The notes below the pieces were generated by a model that saw only the letters and a list, made by a program, of their open reading frames with translations, ran no database searches and was not told where the DNA came from. Positions 18,131-28,600 of a DNA stretch of 64,000 nucleotides are shown piece after piece. The stretch covers positions 248,001 through 312,000 of the forward strand of contig NZ_VWVU01000005.1 in the NCBI RefSeq assembly GCF_008638365.1, read 5' to 3'. The position numbers and the translations under genes are program-made. Position 1 is the stretch's first letter. Every line of letters begins with the position of its first letter. Origin of the DNA: Nocardiopsis quinghaiensis (GTDB lineage: Bacteria; Actinomycetota; Actinomycetes; Streptosporangiales; Streptosporangiaceae).

Positions 18131-18385
18131 TCAACTCTGGGCGGTTCGGGCGGGGCGGAGGAAGATGGTCCACTCGGCGGCGGGGAAGGGGAGTTGGCCC
18201 TTGGCGGGGTGCTTGGAGTCCCGGACGGCCGCACCGCAGGGCAGGTCAGCGACCTCGACGCAGTTCTGGCCGTGCGCGCTGTGGCTACTCTTCCGGAAGC
18301 CGGTAGGGATGTGCGCGACCTCTACACAGTTCTGGCTCTGAGCGCTGCTGTAGCTGCTCTTCTTGAAAATCAGCTGGTCGTTCAT
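18131..18385 (-). CDS. DUF397 protein with duplicated N-terminal motif
   Basis: 84-aa protein. DUF397 proteins normally hold one W/F-RKSSYS...NCVEVA motif; here it occurs twice in a row, FKKSSYSSAQSQNCVEVA (residues 7-24) and FRKSSHSAHGQNCVEVADL (30-48), before the usual RDSKHP and WTIFL ending. DUF397 proteins pair with XRE/DUF5753 regulators such as WhiJ, probably binding them to modulate DNA binding. Its ATG overlaps the stop of the XRE gene in ATGA, so the two are co-translated. Confidence 0.88.
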   Translation of the reverse strand: MNDQLIFKKSSYSSAQSQNCVEVAHIPTGFRKSSHSAHGQNCVEVADLPCGAAVRDSKHPAKGQLPFPAAEWTIFLRPARTAQS

Positions 18386-19245
18386 GGTTTGCTCTCTAGG
18401 GCTTCTAGCACTTTTGTAATGACCCCGGCGGATCGTGCCGCGCTCATCGCAGAGCCTTGGACGTCACCAAAGGTGACGCTGTGTGCTTCTACTTCGTCCG
18501 ATTCTTCCAGAAAGAGGCCACCTGAGGCGGTGTCCACGAACACGATCGAGGCATCAAGTGGGTCTGGGAAGTCCAGGATGCTGAACGGGGCAACAAATGC
18601 GGCATGCGCACCTGAACCGAAGGGCACTACCTGAAGGTCGATGTTGGGAAGCTTGGCCATGTGAAGCAGGTGACGCAGCTGCTCAGCCATGACCTCAGCG
18701 CTGCCGACCACACGATGTAGCGCTGCTTCATCCAGGACGACACGTAGACTTGCCGGTTTGAACTGCGTCAGGATATCGCGTCGTCCCATGCGGGCTTTGA
18801 CGCGGCGTTCGCTCTCCTCCGTGCTGGTGTAGCGACCACCTTGGAACACGGCGCGGGCGTAGTCAGGTGTTTGGAGAAGGCCAGGGATCACCAGTCCCTC
18901 GAAGGTCCGGATGGCGGAGGCCTCCGCTTCGAAGTCCGGGAGTGACTGAGGTCCGAACACCTCCCGGTACTTCGACCACCAACCCCGGACCTTGGCGTCT
19001 TGCGCCAAAGCGTGCAGGGCTTCGCGCTTAGCTGGATCGCTGATCTTGTACAGCTCCAGCATCTTGTCAAGGTCATCAGGCTTGACCTTCTGAGTCTCAG
19101 CGTTCTCGATCTGGCTGAGCTTGCCAGCGGCCCACCCGAGTGCCTTGATCGCTTGGGTCGAGGTGAGCTTCGCATCAGCTCGTGCACGCTTGAGCTCGGC
19201 GGACAGTCGGCGGCGGCGGAGCGTCGGGCTGTGAGGGCGTTGCAT
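18382..19245 (-). CDS. WhiJ-like XRE-family regulator with DUF5753 domain
   Basis: 287-aa protein from ATG 19245. The N-terminal helix-turn-helix (about 10-65) contains LTSTQAIKALGWAAGKLSQIENAET, and the rest is the DUF5753 domain, with RTFEGLVIPGLLQTPDYARAV, then RMGRRDILT and the VLDEAALHRVVG strand. Such proteins repress or activate developmental and accessory genes in actinomycetes, acting with a small DUF397 partner and an RsbW-like ATPase, all three present here. An upstream ATG at 19263 is possible but adds only six residues. Confidence 0.9.
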   Translation of the reverse strand: MQRPHSPTLRRRRLSAELKRARADAKLTSTQAIKALGWAAGKLSQIENAETQKVKPDDLDKMLELYKISDPAKREALHALAQDAKVRGWWSKYREVFGPQSLPDFEAEASAIRTFEGLVIPGLLQTPDYARAVFQGGRYTSTEESERRVKARMGRRDILTQFKPASLRVVLDEAALHRVVGSAEVMAEQLRHLLHMAKLPNIDLQVVPFGSGAHAAFVAPFSILDFPDPLDASIVFVDTASGGLFLEESDEVEAHSVTFGDVQGSAMSAARSAGVITKVLEALESKP

Positions 19246-19472
19246 GGCACCAGTGTAGCCCAATAGATGCGAGAATCGCTTCTCACCGTTGACTTATCTG
19301 AGTCTCACACTTAAGCTCATGGCGTGGCTAGTGATCAGTTGCTCACACAGAGTCTCTTCTGGTCAGGCTACGCCGTGCCCCTTTCCCTGCACTGGGGAAA
19401 CGCGAAGGTTCCACTCCTGCAGGCACGCCGAACCCCCGTTGTCACTCCACCCACGCAAGGAGTCTGTTCGTC

Positions 19473-20036
19473 ATGCCCGCAACCGCATCCCTGACCGGCC
19501 TGCCCGAGGTAACCGTCCCGCTCGGTGAGTTGGTCCCGCCACGCTGCCGCCACTACTTCACCGGCGACGCCGACGTCCGCAGCTACAAGGCGCGCTGCTA
19601 CTCCTTCGGCGGTTCCGTCCAGTACCTGCCGCTGGTGCGCGCCTTCCTAAACACCTGCGCCGCCACCCAGCCCGAGGACTACCGCTACCTGTTCACCCTG
19701 CTCGGATCCGAGATCGCGAACAACGCCATCGCGCACAGCCGCTCGGGTGAGCCCTATGGCACCTACACCCTCAAGTGCGAACGGCGCGACGGTGGAATGA
19801 AGCTGACCTGCCGCGACCAGGGTGCGCGCAACTGTGCGCGGGCCGAGTCCGACCGGCGTTCGTACCTGCGTGCCCGCCCGAACGGGCTGGAGTTGTCCGC
19901 TGAGTCCGGGCGCGGCCTGGCCCTGGTCAACGCCCTGGCCACCTCCTGGGGCGACAACGGCATCCCCGAGTACCGGCAGGTGTGGTTCTTCCTGGCCTAC
20001 GACCTGACCGACAACCTGTGGAACACCGCCGCGTAG
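19473..20036 (+). CDS. RsbW-like ATP-binding (HATPase_c) regulator
   Basis: 187-aa protein with the Bergerat ATP site: N box LLGSEIANNAIAHSRSG (about 75-91), G1 box CRDQG (near 114), G2 box SGRGLALVNALA (about 143-154). No histidine kinase dimerisation domain is present, as in anti-sigma factor kinases of the RsbW group. It diverges from the WhiJ-like gene, matching the known whiJ arrangement in Streptomyces. Its partner, an anti-anti-sigma factor or the XRE regulator, cannot be told from the window. ATG 19473 has AAGGAG 11 bases upstream. Confidence 0.85.
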   Translation: MPATASLTGLPEVTVPLGELVPPRCRHYFTGDADVRSYKARCYSFGGSVQYLPLVRAFLNTCAATQPEDYRYLFTLLGSEIANNAIAHSRSGEPYGTYTLKCERRDGGMKLTCRDQGARNCARAESDRRSYLRARPNGLELSAESGRGLALVNALATSWGDNGIPEYRQVWFFLAYDLTDNLWNTAA

Positions 20037-20065
20037 AGCGCGGCTCATCACGCCAGACGTGAAAC

Positions 20066-20102
20066 GGGCCCAGGAGAGCGTTGCCGCGCTCTTCCCGGGC
20101 CC
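20066..20102 (+). terminator. Hairpin terminator after RsbW-like gene
   Basis: GGGCCC repeats at both ends pair with each other and an inner AGAGCG pairs with CGCTCT, giving a two-part stem 30 bases after the stop codon of the RsbW-like gene. Confidence 0.6.
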
Positions 20103-20150
20103 TCCAATCCCAAAATCCGCACACTCTCACATGTTCAGAAAGCAGGATCG

Positions 20151-20498
20151 ATGACGCATCCTATCCCTGACCCGCGCCCCTCCAGCGACCCGCTGTACCT
20201 GAACCCGCCGCCCCTGCCCCGGCGGCGCCCTCTGGAAGGGCCCTTCTGTCCCGCCTGCGAGCACCCCTCGTGCCGCAGGCGCCGAGCCGCACGCCTGCCC
20301 TTGCTGGGCGGGCACCGCTCCGAGTACTCTCGCGAGCACGCCCTCGCCGCCGCTTTCCAACGCCGTAACCCGTGCCTGGTGATCTGGTACGGGGAGAAGA
20401 CCGGTTCGTACTGGGTGGCCTCGTCCACCGGCCTGGCTGAGGCCTCCGACATCGCAACCCTCGCCCGCCTCCTGGAACCGGCATCCGCACTCGCCTGA
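20151..20498 (+). CDS. Small conserved protein of WhiJ-type locus
   Basis: 115-aa protein with a Pro-rich start, a Cys pair (CPACEHPSC near 33-41) and a later segment FQRRNPCLVIWYGEKTGSYWVASS. I do not recognise a named domain; small proteins of this type with a WYG(x)xTGSYW-like motif accompany XRE/RsbW-like genes in actinomycetes. The terminator at 20066-20102 suggests its own promoter. Confidence 0.6.
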   Translation: MTHPIPDPRPSSDPLYLNPPPLPRRRPLEGPFCPACEHPSCRRRRAARLPLLGGHRSEYSREHALAAAFQRRNPCLVIWYGEKTGSYWVASSTGLAEASDIATLARLLEPASALA

Positions 20499-20681
20499 CC
20501 TGTCGGCTCACACAGCGGCGGTGGCCTGCTCCATAACAAGGGCGGTCACCGCCGCTTCACCGTTCCAGGAGGTGGTGAGGCATGTACCAACCGTGAAGTT
20601 GGGCTTTTTGGGTGCGAGCAAGTGCACCCAGCCTCCAGAATGGAGAGGTACTCCGTCCCTCATCGTTGTTCTGGAGCCCCC

Positions 20682-23600
20682 GTGGTCGATCACGCCCTGT
20701 TGCTGAAGGACCTACAGAAGCAAGTCCGCTTGCTGGAAACGGACCTACGGGAACGCAGCGAGGACCCCACCGCTATCAAGGGGCCTAATCCCGACAGCAA
20801 TCCCGAGACCTTCGATGCGGCTCTGAATCGCGAGTACCAGCGGGCCAGGGACCGCGAGCGCACCGCGATCACCGAAGGCGCGTGGCGTGAGGGTCAGGTA
20901 ACCCAGGCTGCCGTGGCGTGGGTGCTGGCGACGGTGTTCGCCCGCTTCTGTGAGGACAACGGGCTTCTGGAGCAGCCCTTCATCGCCGGGCCGAAGGGAG
21001 GGCACGACCGGTACAACATCGCTCAGGAACTCAAGGACGCCTGGGTCCTCGAAGGGCGTAGCGAGAACCCGGATGCTCCTGAGCGGACTGACCGTGACTG
21101 GTTGGAGCACGCCTTCGAGCAGATGAGCGTGTCATCGGTGATGGCTGGGCTGTTCGACAAGAAGCACAACGCAATGTGGAGCGTCACTCCGTCTCACCAG
21201 GCGGCCAAGGCCCTGATCGACTTTTGGCGGTCTGTGGGAGACGACGGGCACCTCGTCCATGACTTCACCGATCCCGAGTGGAACACCCGCTTCCTCGGGG
21301 ACCTCTACCAGGACCTGTCCGAGGAGACCCGCAAGACATACGCACTGCTCCAGACACCGGAGTTCGTCGAAGAGTTCATTCTCGACTACACCCTTGAACC
21401 TGCGCTGGAGGAGTTCGGACTTGATGGTAATCGGATCTACCAGTCCGAGAACAAGGGTTTCCGTCTGATTGATCCGACCTGTGGTTCGGGACACTTCCTG
21501 CTAGGGGCTTTCCATCGACTGCTTGCCAAGTGGCGAGAGGCTGAGCCGGGTGCTTCCGACTGGGATCTGATTAGCCGTAGCTTGCGCAGCGTCCATGGCG
21601 TTGACAAGAATCCTTTCGCGGTCGCGATTGCTCGCTTTCGACTGCTTGTCGCTGCCATGAAGGAAGGTGGGATAAAGCGTCTGAATCCGGGCAACCCTGA
21701 CTGGCCCATTGTAGTGGCGGTCGGGGACTCCCTTCTGCACGGGCGGGGAGCACCACAGCGTCAAGATGATTTGTTCAGCGTTAATGATGTTCACCGATAT
21801 TCAACTGAGGATGTTGGTGAGTACGCCCAGAAATTCGATCTTTTGGGAGTGGCCAGCTACCATGCGGTGGTTGGCAACCCTCCATACATTACCGTCAAGG
21901 ACAAGCAGGAAAACCAGAACTACCGAGATCGATATGATACCTGCTCGGGTTCGTATGCTCTCTCGGTGCCGTTTTCGGAGCGATTCTTCAATCTCGCTAG
22001 GAGAGCGGGTGGTGATAGGGTCGGTGCCGGATTCGTTGGGCAAATCACTGCTAACTCCTTCATGAAGCGGGAATTCGGGAAGAAGCTCATCGGGGAGTTC
22101 TTTCGGAACGAGGTTCGCCTCACACATGTGATCGATACTTCGGGTGCTTACATTCCTGGGCATGGTACGCCCACGGTAATTCTTGTTGGAAGGAACGAGA
22201 AAAATTCGCACAAAGGATCGATCCGAGCTGCGCTCGGAATTCGGGGAGAGCCGCAGCAGCCGGAGATTCCAGCCGAAGGGCTGGTTTGGTCTGCGATTGC
22301 CAAGCAGATCCGGGAGGCTGGCGAAGCGGAATCTGAGTGGGTTAGTGTCGTAGATCTACCGTGGGACAGCTTCAAGTCGCATCCTTGGAGTCTGAGCGGT
22401 GGCGGTGCGGATAAGCTAGTCGCGCTAATAAATTCTCCTTCCTTCTCTGTTTTGTCGTCGATAGTTGAAGAGATAGGGTTTGGCGCGGTAACGCGAGAAG
22501 ATAGTGCTTATATGGTTGGCGAAGGCGCCCTGAATCGCCATGGGGTGGAAGAAAAATATCAACGCCCTCTTGTGGAGGGCGAATTTGTGCGGGATTGGTC
22601 TGCGGAAAATTCGATTGTCTCTTGTTGGCCTTATGAGCCTGAGAGTTTGAAGCCTGCTTCTGATGAGCGTACGCTTCGCTTCCTTTCGCCTTATAGGACA
22701 ATACTTCGCGAGCGCAGTGCGTATGGAAAAACACAAATCGAGCGCGGGTTGAGCTGGTATGAATATTCAATGTTCTTCTCGGGTCGTTATAGGATTCCTC
22801 TTTCTGTTTCCTTTGCTTTCGTGGCGACGCATAACCACTTCGTGCTTGACCGGGGAGGGAAGGTCTTCAACCGTTCGGCTCCAGTGATCAAGTTGCCGAA
22901 GGATGCGACGGAGGAGCAGCATCTGGAGTTGCTGGGAGTGCTGAACTCCTCAGCGGCGTGCTTCTGGCTCAAGCAGGTGAGTCAGAAGAAGGGCGGCGCT
23001 GCCAACTCCGGAGGCGGGAGCTCTGACCAGCCATGGTCGTTCAGCTACGAGTTCACCGGTACCAAGCTCCAAGAGTTCCCGCTTCCTCAGAAACTGCCGC
23101 TGGCGCGTTCCCAGGAACTCGACTCCCTCGCGCAGAAACTCTCTGCCCTCGAACCCTCCGCCGTTGCTGAGGCGGGCGTCCCCACCGCCGACCGGCTCCG
23201 GGAAGCCCACACCGAGTACACCGCCACCCGTCAGAGGATGATCGCTCTCCAGGAAGAGCTCGACTGGGATGTCTACCACCGATACGGGCTCATCACCGAC
23301 ACCCAGCTTGCCGAGCTGACCCTCCCTGAAACCGCCGACATCCCCTCCATCAACCTGGGGGAGCGGGCCTTCGAGATCGTGTTGGCTCGGAAGCTGGCTG
23401 CCAGTGAAGTGAAGACCAAGTGGTTCTCACACCACGGATCCACGCCCATCACCGAAATTCCTTCCTCCTGGCCCGAGGCTTATCGGAACGTCGTGGCCAA
23501 GCGCATCGAACTCATCGAGTCCGACAAGAACATCGGCCTGATCGAGCGCCCCGAGTTCAAGCGCCGCTGGCAGTCCGAGCCCTGGGAGAAGAAGCAGAAG

Positions 23601-24401
23601 GCCGCCCTCAAGTCCTGGCTGCTGGACAAGTGCGAAGACCGGCGCCTGTGGTTCACCACCGACGACTACGGTGACGAGCGTGCCCGTCCGCTCTCCGTGC
23701 GCGGGTTGGCCAACCGGGTACGCGACCTCTTCCCCGAGGCCGCCGAGGTCGCCGCGCTCTACGACCCTGCCCAGGACTTCTCACAGGTCATCGCCGAGAT
23801 TGTCGCAACCGAGCACGTCCCCTACCTCGCCGCGCTGCGCTACAAGGACTCCGGCCTGCGCAAGCGCGCGGACTGGGAGCACGTGTGGGACCTCCAGCGC
23901 CAGGAGGACGCCCTCAACGCCGACCTGGAGGAAGATGAACCGGAGAAGCGTCTCGACATCCCGGTTCCGCCCAAGTACAAGTCCACGGACTTCTTGAAGA
24001 CCACCTACTGGTCCAACCGGGGCAAGCTCGACGTGCCCAAGGAGCGGTTCATCTCCTACCCCGGCGCTGAGGGCGAATCCGACCCGACTCTTCTCCTGGG
24101 CTGGGCGGGCTGGGACCACGCCCAGCAGGCCGACGCGCTGGCCACCCTGGCGCACGAGCGGCTCGAACAGGACGGCTGGACAGAACAGCCGGAGCGGATG
24201 AAACCGCTGCTGGCCGGGATCGTCGAGCTGCTGCCCTGGGTCAAGCAGTGGCACACCGAGCCTGACGAGTACGGCGACACCCCCGCCGACCACGTCGAGG
24301 AGGACCTCACGGCCCTGCGTAACTCCACCGGCATCACCGACTCACAGATGCGGGAGTGGCGGCCCGCTCCCACCACCCGGGGGCGGCGTAAGAAGGCCTG
24401 A
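20682..24401 (+). CDS. pglX: BREX type 2 adenine-specific DNA methyltransferase PglX
   Basis: 1239-aa protein from GTG 20682. The SAM-binding motif DPTCGSGHFLL is at residues 264-274 and the catalytic NPPY at 399-402, the order of gamma-type N6-adenine methyltransferases. In BREX this enzyme marks host DNA and is needed for phage exclusion. The start was chosen because the next residues (VVDHALLLKDLQKQVRLLE) match the usual PglX N-terminus and GGAG lies 5 bases upstream; an in-frame ATG at 20640 is less likely. From roughly 21.7 to 22.8 kb, covering NPPY and the region expected to recognise the target, GC falls to about 50% against about 70% around it. Confidence 0.93.
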   Translation: MVDHALLLKDLQKQVRLLETDLRERSEDPTAIKGPNPDSNPETFDAALNREYQRARDRERTAITEGAWREGQVTQAAVAWVLATVFARFCEDNGLLEQPFIAGPKGGHDRYNIAQELKDAWVLEGRSENPDAPERTDRDWLEHAFEQMSVSSVMAGLFDKKHNAMWSVTPSHQAAKALIDFWRSVGDDGHLVHDFTDPEWNTRFLGDLYQDLSEETRKTYALLQTPEFVEEFILDYTLEPALEEFGLDGNRIYQSENKGFRLIDPTCGSGHFLLGAFHRLLAKWREAEPGASDWDLISRSLRSVHGVDKNPFAVAIARFRLLVAAMKEGGIKRLNPGNPDWPIVVAVGDSLLHGRGAPQRQDDLFSVNDVHRYSTEDVGEYAQKFDLLGVASYHAVVGNPPYITVKDKQENQNYRDRYDTCSGSYALSVPFSERFFNLARRAGGDRVGAGFVGQITANSFMKREFGKKLIGEFFRNEVRLTHVIDTSGAYIPGHGTPTVILVGRNEKNSHKGSIRAALGIRGEPQQPEIPAEGLVWSAIAKQIREAGEAESEWVSVVDLPWDSFKSHPWSLSGGGADKLVALINSPSFSVLSSIVEEIGFGAVTREDSAYMVGEGALNRHGVEEKYQRPLVEGEFVRDWSAENSIVSCWPYEPESLKPASDERTLRFLSPYRTILRERSAYGKTQIERGLSWYEYSMFFSGRYRIPLSVSFAFVATHNHFVLDRGGKVFNRSAPVIKLPKDATEEQHLELLGVLNSSAACFWLKQVSQKKGGAANSGGGSSDQPWSFSYEFTGTKLQEFPLPQKLPLARSQELDSLAQKLSALEPSAVAEAGVPTADRLREAHTEYTATRQRMIALQEELDWDVYHRYGLITDTQLAELTLPETADIPSINLGERAFEIVLARKLAASEVKTKWFSHHGSTPITEIPSSWPEAYRNVVAKRIELIESDKNIGLIERPEFKRRWQSEPWEKKQKAALKSWLLDKCEDRRLWFTTDDYGDERARPLSVRGLANRVRDLFPEAAEVAALYDPAQDFSQVIAEIVATEHVPYLAALRYKDSGLRKRADWEHVWDLQRQEDALNADLEEDEPEKRLDIPVPPKYKSTDFLKTTYWSNRGKLDVPKERFISYPGAEGESDPTLLLGWAGWDHAQQADALATLAHERLEQDGWTEQPERMKPLLAGIVELLPWVKQWHTEPDEYGDTPADHVEEDLTALRNSTGITDSQMREWRPAPTTRGRRKKA

Positions 24402-24432
24402 CCCGCTTCCGACGCCAGCCCTCCGGCGGAAG

Positions 24433-24471
24433 GTGTGCGGCCCCGCGATGACAACCCGCGGGGCCGCACAC
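24433..24471 (+). terminator. Strong 15-bp hairpin between pglX and pglY
   Basis: GTGTGCGGCCCCGCG pairs perfectly with CGCGGGGCCGCACAC across a 9-base loop. It follows the pglX stop by about 30 bases, so pglY onward is likely a separate transcription unit. Confidence 0.8.
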
Positions 24472-24769
24472 CCGTCCCACGGGTGTGTTCCACCCATCCG
24501 GCCCAGTGACGGCTGCCCGGTCGTCCGGCCGCAAGCCCGTCGGCCACGGCTGTCCGTACCCCTGTCCGTCTCCCCGGGGCGCAGCGGTCGGTGATCTCCC
24601 GGCGGTGCCCTCCAACAGGGCCTTCTGGCAGTGCTTTCCGGGCTCTTCGCAGTGTCTCGCTGTCACCACGTCGGCATAGGCTGGAACTCCAGACAACTTC
24701 GGGAACCGCGTCCCACCCTCCCCGTGGCCCGCACGTGGTTCACACCCCCTGTAGACAGCAGAAAGGTGC
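24472..24769. promoter_or_regulatory. Upstream region of pglY-brxHI operon
   Basis: About 300 non-coding bases between the pglX terminator and the pglY start. Presumably holds the promoter of pglY-pglZ-brxD-brxHI; I see no convincing -35/-10 pair. AAAGG lies just before ATG 24770. Confidence 0.4.
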
Positions 24770-27700
24770 ATGGTGGCGACTCCTCCCCCTGGACCGGGCA
24801 GCACTGACAGCGCACGGGTCGGCAACGGCCGGGTCATCAGCGACCTCATCGACATCCCGGAAGCCGTCCATGACGGCGACCTGGTCGTCAAGCTCACCGA
24901 GAGCACGTCGCACCGACAGGCCCAGGCCATCGACACCTACGTCGTCACCGACCAGCTCGCGGAGTGCTTCGACCAGGCCCTGGAGACCATCCGCTCCTCC
25001 GTTGTCGACGGCAAGTCCCAGGCCGCCTACCTGCACGGCTCCTTCGGCGTGGGTAAGAGCCACTTCCTGGCCGTGCTCTCCGCGATCCTGGACCACCACC
25101 CCGACGCGCGCGGCAAGGAGGGGCTGGCCGACACCGTCGCCAAGCACGACGCCTGGCTGACCGACAGGAAGTTCGTCGAGGTCAAGTGCCACCTCATCGA
25201 CCCTGAGGTCTCCCTGGAGACCAACATCCTGGGCGGCTACGTCCGCCAGGTCCGCGCGGAGTACCCCGACGCCCCCGTGCCGCCCGTCTACCGGGCCGAC
25301 GGGCTGCTCGCCGACGCGCGCGCCATGCGTGAGCGGGAGGGCGACGAGGCGCTCATCGCCCAGCTTCCGCCGCGCGCCGCCGACTCCGGCGCCAAGGGGA
25401 CCGCCGCCGACCCCGTTTCCTGGGGCAAGTACGCCGGCCCCGAGAGGTGGGCCACCGAGATCCTCGACCGGGCCTTCGCGGCCCTGCCCGGCAGCAGCGA
25501 CGGCGCCGAGCGGTCCCTGCGCGAGGAGCTCATCAGCGCGCTGCTCAAGGGGCCCTTCCAGCGCTTCGCCGACACCGTCGGCGACTCCGGCGACGCCTAC
25601 GTCCCCATCGACGAGGGCCTGTCCATCATCAGCCGTCACGCCAAGGAACAGCTCAACTGTGACGCCGTCGTCCTGCTCTTGGACGAGCTGATCCTGCGCT
25701 TCACCGCCTTCATCGGCGACGAGGGCCGCATCAACGCCGAGATCCAGAAGATCGCCAAGCTCGTGGAGTCCTCCCGTAGTGAGAGGCCCGCGCCCATCGT
25801 CAGCTTCGTGCCGCGCCAGCGCGACCTGCGCGACCTCGTGGGCCTGGGCGGCGGCACCGAGGGCGTCTCGCAGGCCATCAGCTACTGGGACGGGCGCTTC
25901 GGCCACATCAAGCTCGCCGACGCCAACCTCACCGAGGTGGTCCGCCACCGCCTCATCAAGCCACGAAACGCGGAGGCCGCGGCCGAGATCGACGCGGCCT
26001 TCGAGCGCGTGCTCAACACCCGCGCCGAGGTCCGCGACGCCCTGTTGGACACCGAGGGCGGTGACACCAACACCTGGGAGGACTTCCGGGCCCTCTACCC
26101 GTTCAGCCCCGCACTGCTGCACGTCATGGTGGACCTGTCCGGCGCCCTGCAACGCCAGCGCAGCGCCCTCAGGCTCCTCCTCCTGCTGCTGGTCAGGCAC
26201 CGCACCACCCTGCCCGTCGGCCAGATGGTGCCGCTCGGCGCGCTCTTCGACGTGCTCTTCGAGGGCGAGGAGCGCCCCTTCAAGGACCACCTCAGCTCCG
26301 AGTACGCCAAGATCCGCGCCTTCTACCGCAACAAGGTCCTGCCCTGGCTGCGCAAGCGGAACGAGGCCGAGAAGGTCGAGGTGAGCGACCTCGACGTGCG
26401 CGCCCAGTTCCGCAGGGAGGACCTGCTCGTCAAGACCCTGCTGCTGAGCGCCCTCACCCCCAACGTGCCCGCCCTGAAGGACCTGACCGCGGGCCGGGCC
26501 ATCGCCCTCAACCAGGGCATCGTCAAGGCCCGCCGCCCCGGCCAGGACGTGCACGCCGTCGCCGAGTTCTTCAAGGCCATGGCGGCCCAGTTCGGCGAGG
26601 TGCGGGTGGGCGCCCAGAGCGACCCCACCGTCTCCCTCAACCTGCTGCGGGTGGACACCGAGTCGCTCATGCGCAGCGCCTACCCGGCGGCCAACGACCA
26701 CGCCCTGCGCCAACTGTTCAAGCGCCTGCTGTGGAAGGAGCTCGGGCTCGACGAGGGGGCCGAGCGCACCAACGTCGTCTGGCGGGGCACCCAGCGCACC
26801 GTCGAGATCGTCTTCGGCAACGTGCGCTCCACCGACGACATGGGCCGTGAGGAGTTCCAGCCCGTCACCCCCCACGCCGTGCGGACCGTCCTGGACTACC
26901 CCTTCGACGAGGGGGACCACAACCCCTCCGAGGACCGGACCCGGGTCCAGAAGCTGCGCGAGGAGTTCCCCGAGCCGCCCGCCACCCTGGTGTGGCTGCC
27001 CACCTTCCTGTCCCCGGGCAGGCTGGAGGACGCCCGCCGCATCCTGATGATGGAGTACCTCCTCCAGCCCGACGTCATCGAGGAGAAGGCGCCCGACTGG
27101 AGCAGCGACGACCGGCGCGAGGCACGCGCCCAGCTCGACAACCAGCGCAACCAGCTCACCAACCAGATCAGCGCCCTGCTGCGCGGCGCCTACGGGCTGA
27201 TCGAGACCGGCCGGGACAACAGCGACTACGGGGCACCCGCCGACCCCCACATCGAGCCGCTGACCCCCTCGCTGAACATCCCGCTGGAGGCCGGGAGCCA
27301 GTTCCCGGCCGCCCTGGAGCGCATCACCCGCAAGCTCCTGGACCACCTCTACCCCGGGCACCCCGACTTCTCCATCGGTACCGGCAAGACCCCCGTGCGC
27401 CGCAGTGACCTGTCCACGGTCCTGAACGCGGTCGAGGCGGCCAAGGCCGAGAAACTGCACAACTACACCCCGCCCAAGACCGACCTGTCGGCCCTGCGGC
27501 GCATTGCCGACCCGCTGGAGATCGCCAAGGTCACCGAGGTGTTCGTGCTGCGCGACGAGTGGGTGCGCAGGCTCGACAGGTACGCGAGCCTGGACCGGGC
27601 CGACACCACCGACGTGCGCGTCGCCGACCTCAAGAAGTGGATCCGCGACCGTGAGGACGGCCGTGGCCTGCCCGAGGACGTCGTCGACCTGCTCGTACAG

Positions 27701-28600
27701 GTCTACGCCATCCAGAGCGACCGGGCCTGGATCCGCGCGGGCAAGCGCTACACCGGTATCGGGTTCGGACAGCTCAGCGGCGACATCGTGCTGCGCCGCC
27801 AGGAACTGCCCTCGGAGGAGGACTTCGACCGCGCCAACGAGCGCGCCGCGAAGATCTTCGGGCTCACCCGCCAGCCCGTCCTCAACGCCCGGGCCGTTCA
27901 GCGCATGGCCGAACAGCTCAAGGAGCAGGCCGGACGCTGGCAGGTGGCCTCGGAGAGCCTGGTCAGGGAGCTCACCCGGCACACCCGTGTGCTCGGCCTG
28001 GACGAGCAGGCGCCACGGCTGCGCACGGCCAGGGCCTGCGACGAGCTGCTGACCCGGCTGCGCGGGCTGGCCGATGACACGGAGCTGGTCAGCGCGCTCG
28101 GACAGGCCGACCTACCCGAAGAGGCGCCCGTGTACAAGACCAGCATGGCCGGGGCGGCCAACCTCGCCCAGGCGTTGGGCGCCGTCCAGTGGGACATGCT
28201 GGACGCACTCCAACAGATCGCCCAGGAAGGTGGGGACAAATCCGAACAGGCCGCCCGTATCCTCGCCGACCTCCAGGAGGCCGCGCGCCACAACGAGCAC
28301 GGCAAGCGCCTGGCCACCGTGCTCAGCGCCACCAACAGCGCGGTCGTCACGCTCCTGGTCAAGAAGACCCCGAGCTCTGACCCCCAGCCCCCGATCCGCG
28401 GTACCGGCTCCGGTCCCGGTCAGGACCTCACCGGGACCGGCACGGGACAGGACGGCCGGACCGACCCGGTCCGCGCCTCCGACCGCTGGGTGCGGATCGA
28501 CGCCGACACCGACGTCGCCGTGGCCGTCGCCGACCTGCGCGCCGAACTCGACATCGCCCCGGGCAAGAGCATCCAGATCACCATTCGGGAGGTTGAGTGA
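24770..28600 (+). CDS. pglY: BREX type 2 ATPase PglY (BrxC-like)
   Basis: 1276-aa protein. Near residue 91 is the P-loop [10 protein letters not shown], and LLLDEL near 299 serves as Walker B, followed by [15 protein letters not shown]. This is the large P-loop protein of type 2 BREX, thought to work with PglZ and PglX in recognising or blocking phage DNA. Its stop codon overlaps the pglZ start (GTGA), so translation is coupled. The last ~100 residues include a low-complexity Gly/Thr/Asp linker and a short domain ending IQITIREVE. Confidence 0.92.
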   Translation: MVATPPPGPGSTDSARVGNGRVISDLIDIPEAVHDGDLVVKLTESTSHRQAQAIDTYVVTDQLAECFDQALETIRSSVVDGKSQAAYLHGSFGVGKSHFLAVLSAILDHHPDARGKEGLADTVAKHDAWLTDRKFVEVKCHLIDPEVSLETNILGGYVRQVRAEYPDAPVPPVYRADGLLADARAMREREGDEALIAQLPPRAADSGAKGTAADPVSWGKYAGPERWATEILDRAFAALPGSSDGAERSLREELISALLKGPFQRFADTVGDSGDAYVPIDEGLSIISRHAKEQLNCDAVVLLLDELILRFTAFIGDEGRINAEIQKIAKLVESSRSERPAPIVSFVPRQRDLRDLVGLGGGTEGVSQAISYWDGRFGHIKLADANLTEVVRHRLIKPRNAEAAAEIDAAFERVLNTRAEVRDALLDTEGGDTNTWEDFRALYPFSPALLHVMVDLSGALQRQRSALRLLLLLLVRHRTTLPVGQMVPLGALFDVLFEGEERPFKDHLSSEYAKIRAFYRNKVLPWLRKRNEAEKVEVSDLDVRAQFRREDLLVKTLLLSALTPNVPALKDLTAGRAIALNQGIVKARRPGQDVHAVAEFFKAMAAQFGEVRVGAQSDPTVSLNLLRVDTESLMRSAYPAANDHALRQLFKRLLWKELGLDEGAERTNVVWRGTQRTVEIVFGNVRSTDDMGREEFQPVTPHAVRTVLDYPFDEGDHNPSEDRTRVQKLREEFPEPPATLVWLPTFLSPGRLEDARRILMMEYLLQPDVIEEKAPDWSSDDRREARAQLDNQRNQLTNQISALLRGAYGLIETGRDNSDYGAPADPHIEPLTPSLNIPLEAGSQFPAALERITRKLLDHLYPGHPDFSIGTGKTPVRRSDLSTVLNAVEAAKAEKLHNYTPPKTDLSALRRIADPLEIAKVTEVFVLRDEWVRRLDRYASLDRADTTDVRVADLKKWIRDREDGRGLPEDVVDLLVQVYAIQSDRAWIRAGKRYTGIGFGQLSGDIVLRRQELPSEEDFDRANERAAKIFGLTRQPVLNARAVQRMAEQLKEQAGRWQVASESLVRELTRHTRVLGLDEQAPRLRTARACDELLTRLRGLADDTELVSALGQADLPEEAPVYKTSMAGAANLAQALGAVQWDMLDALQQIAQEGGDKSEQAARILADLQEAARHNEHGKRLATVLSATNSAVVTLLVKKTPSSDPQPPIRGTGSGPGQDLTGTGTGQDGRTDPVRASDRWVRIDADTDVAVAVADLRAELDIAPGKSIQITIREVE

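Noticed and set aside
13026..20681. Integrative element with attachment repeats
   Set aside because: No integrase, transposase or flanking direct repeats are visible at the pglW and pglX boundaries, so the insert cannot be assigned to a mobile element.
24740..27982. 1080-codon minus-strand open frame
   Set aside because: It is antisense to pglY, which has clear ATPase motifs and coupled neighbours. Long antisense frames are expected in DNA with high third-position GC.
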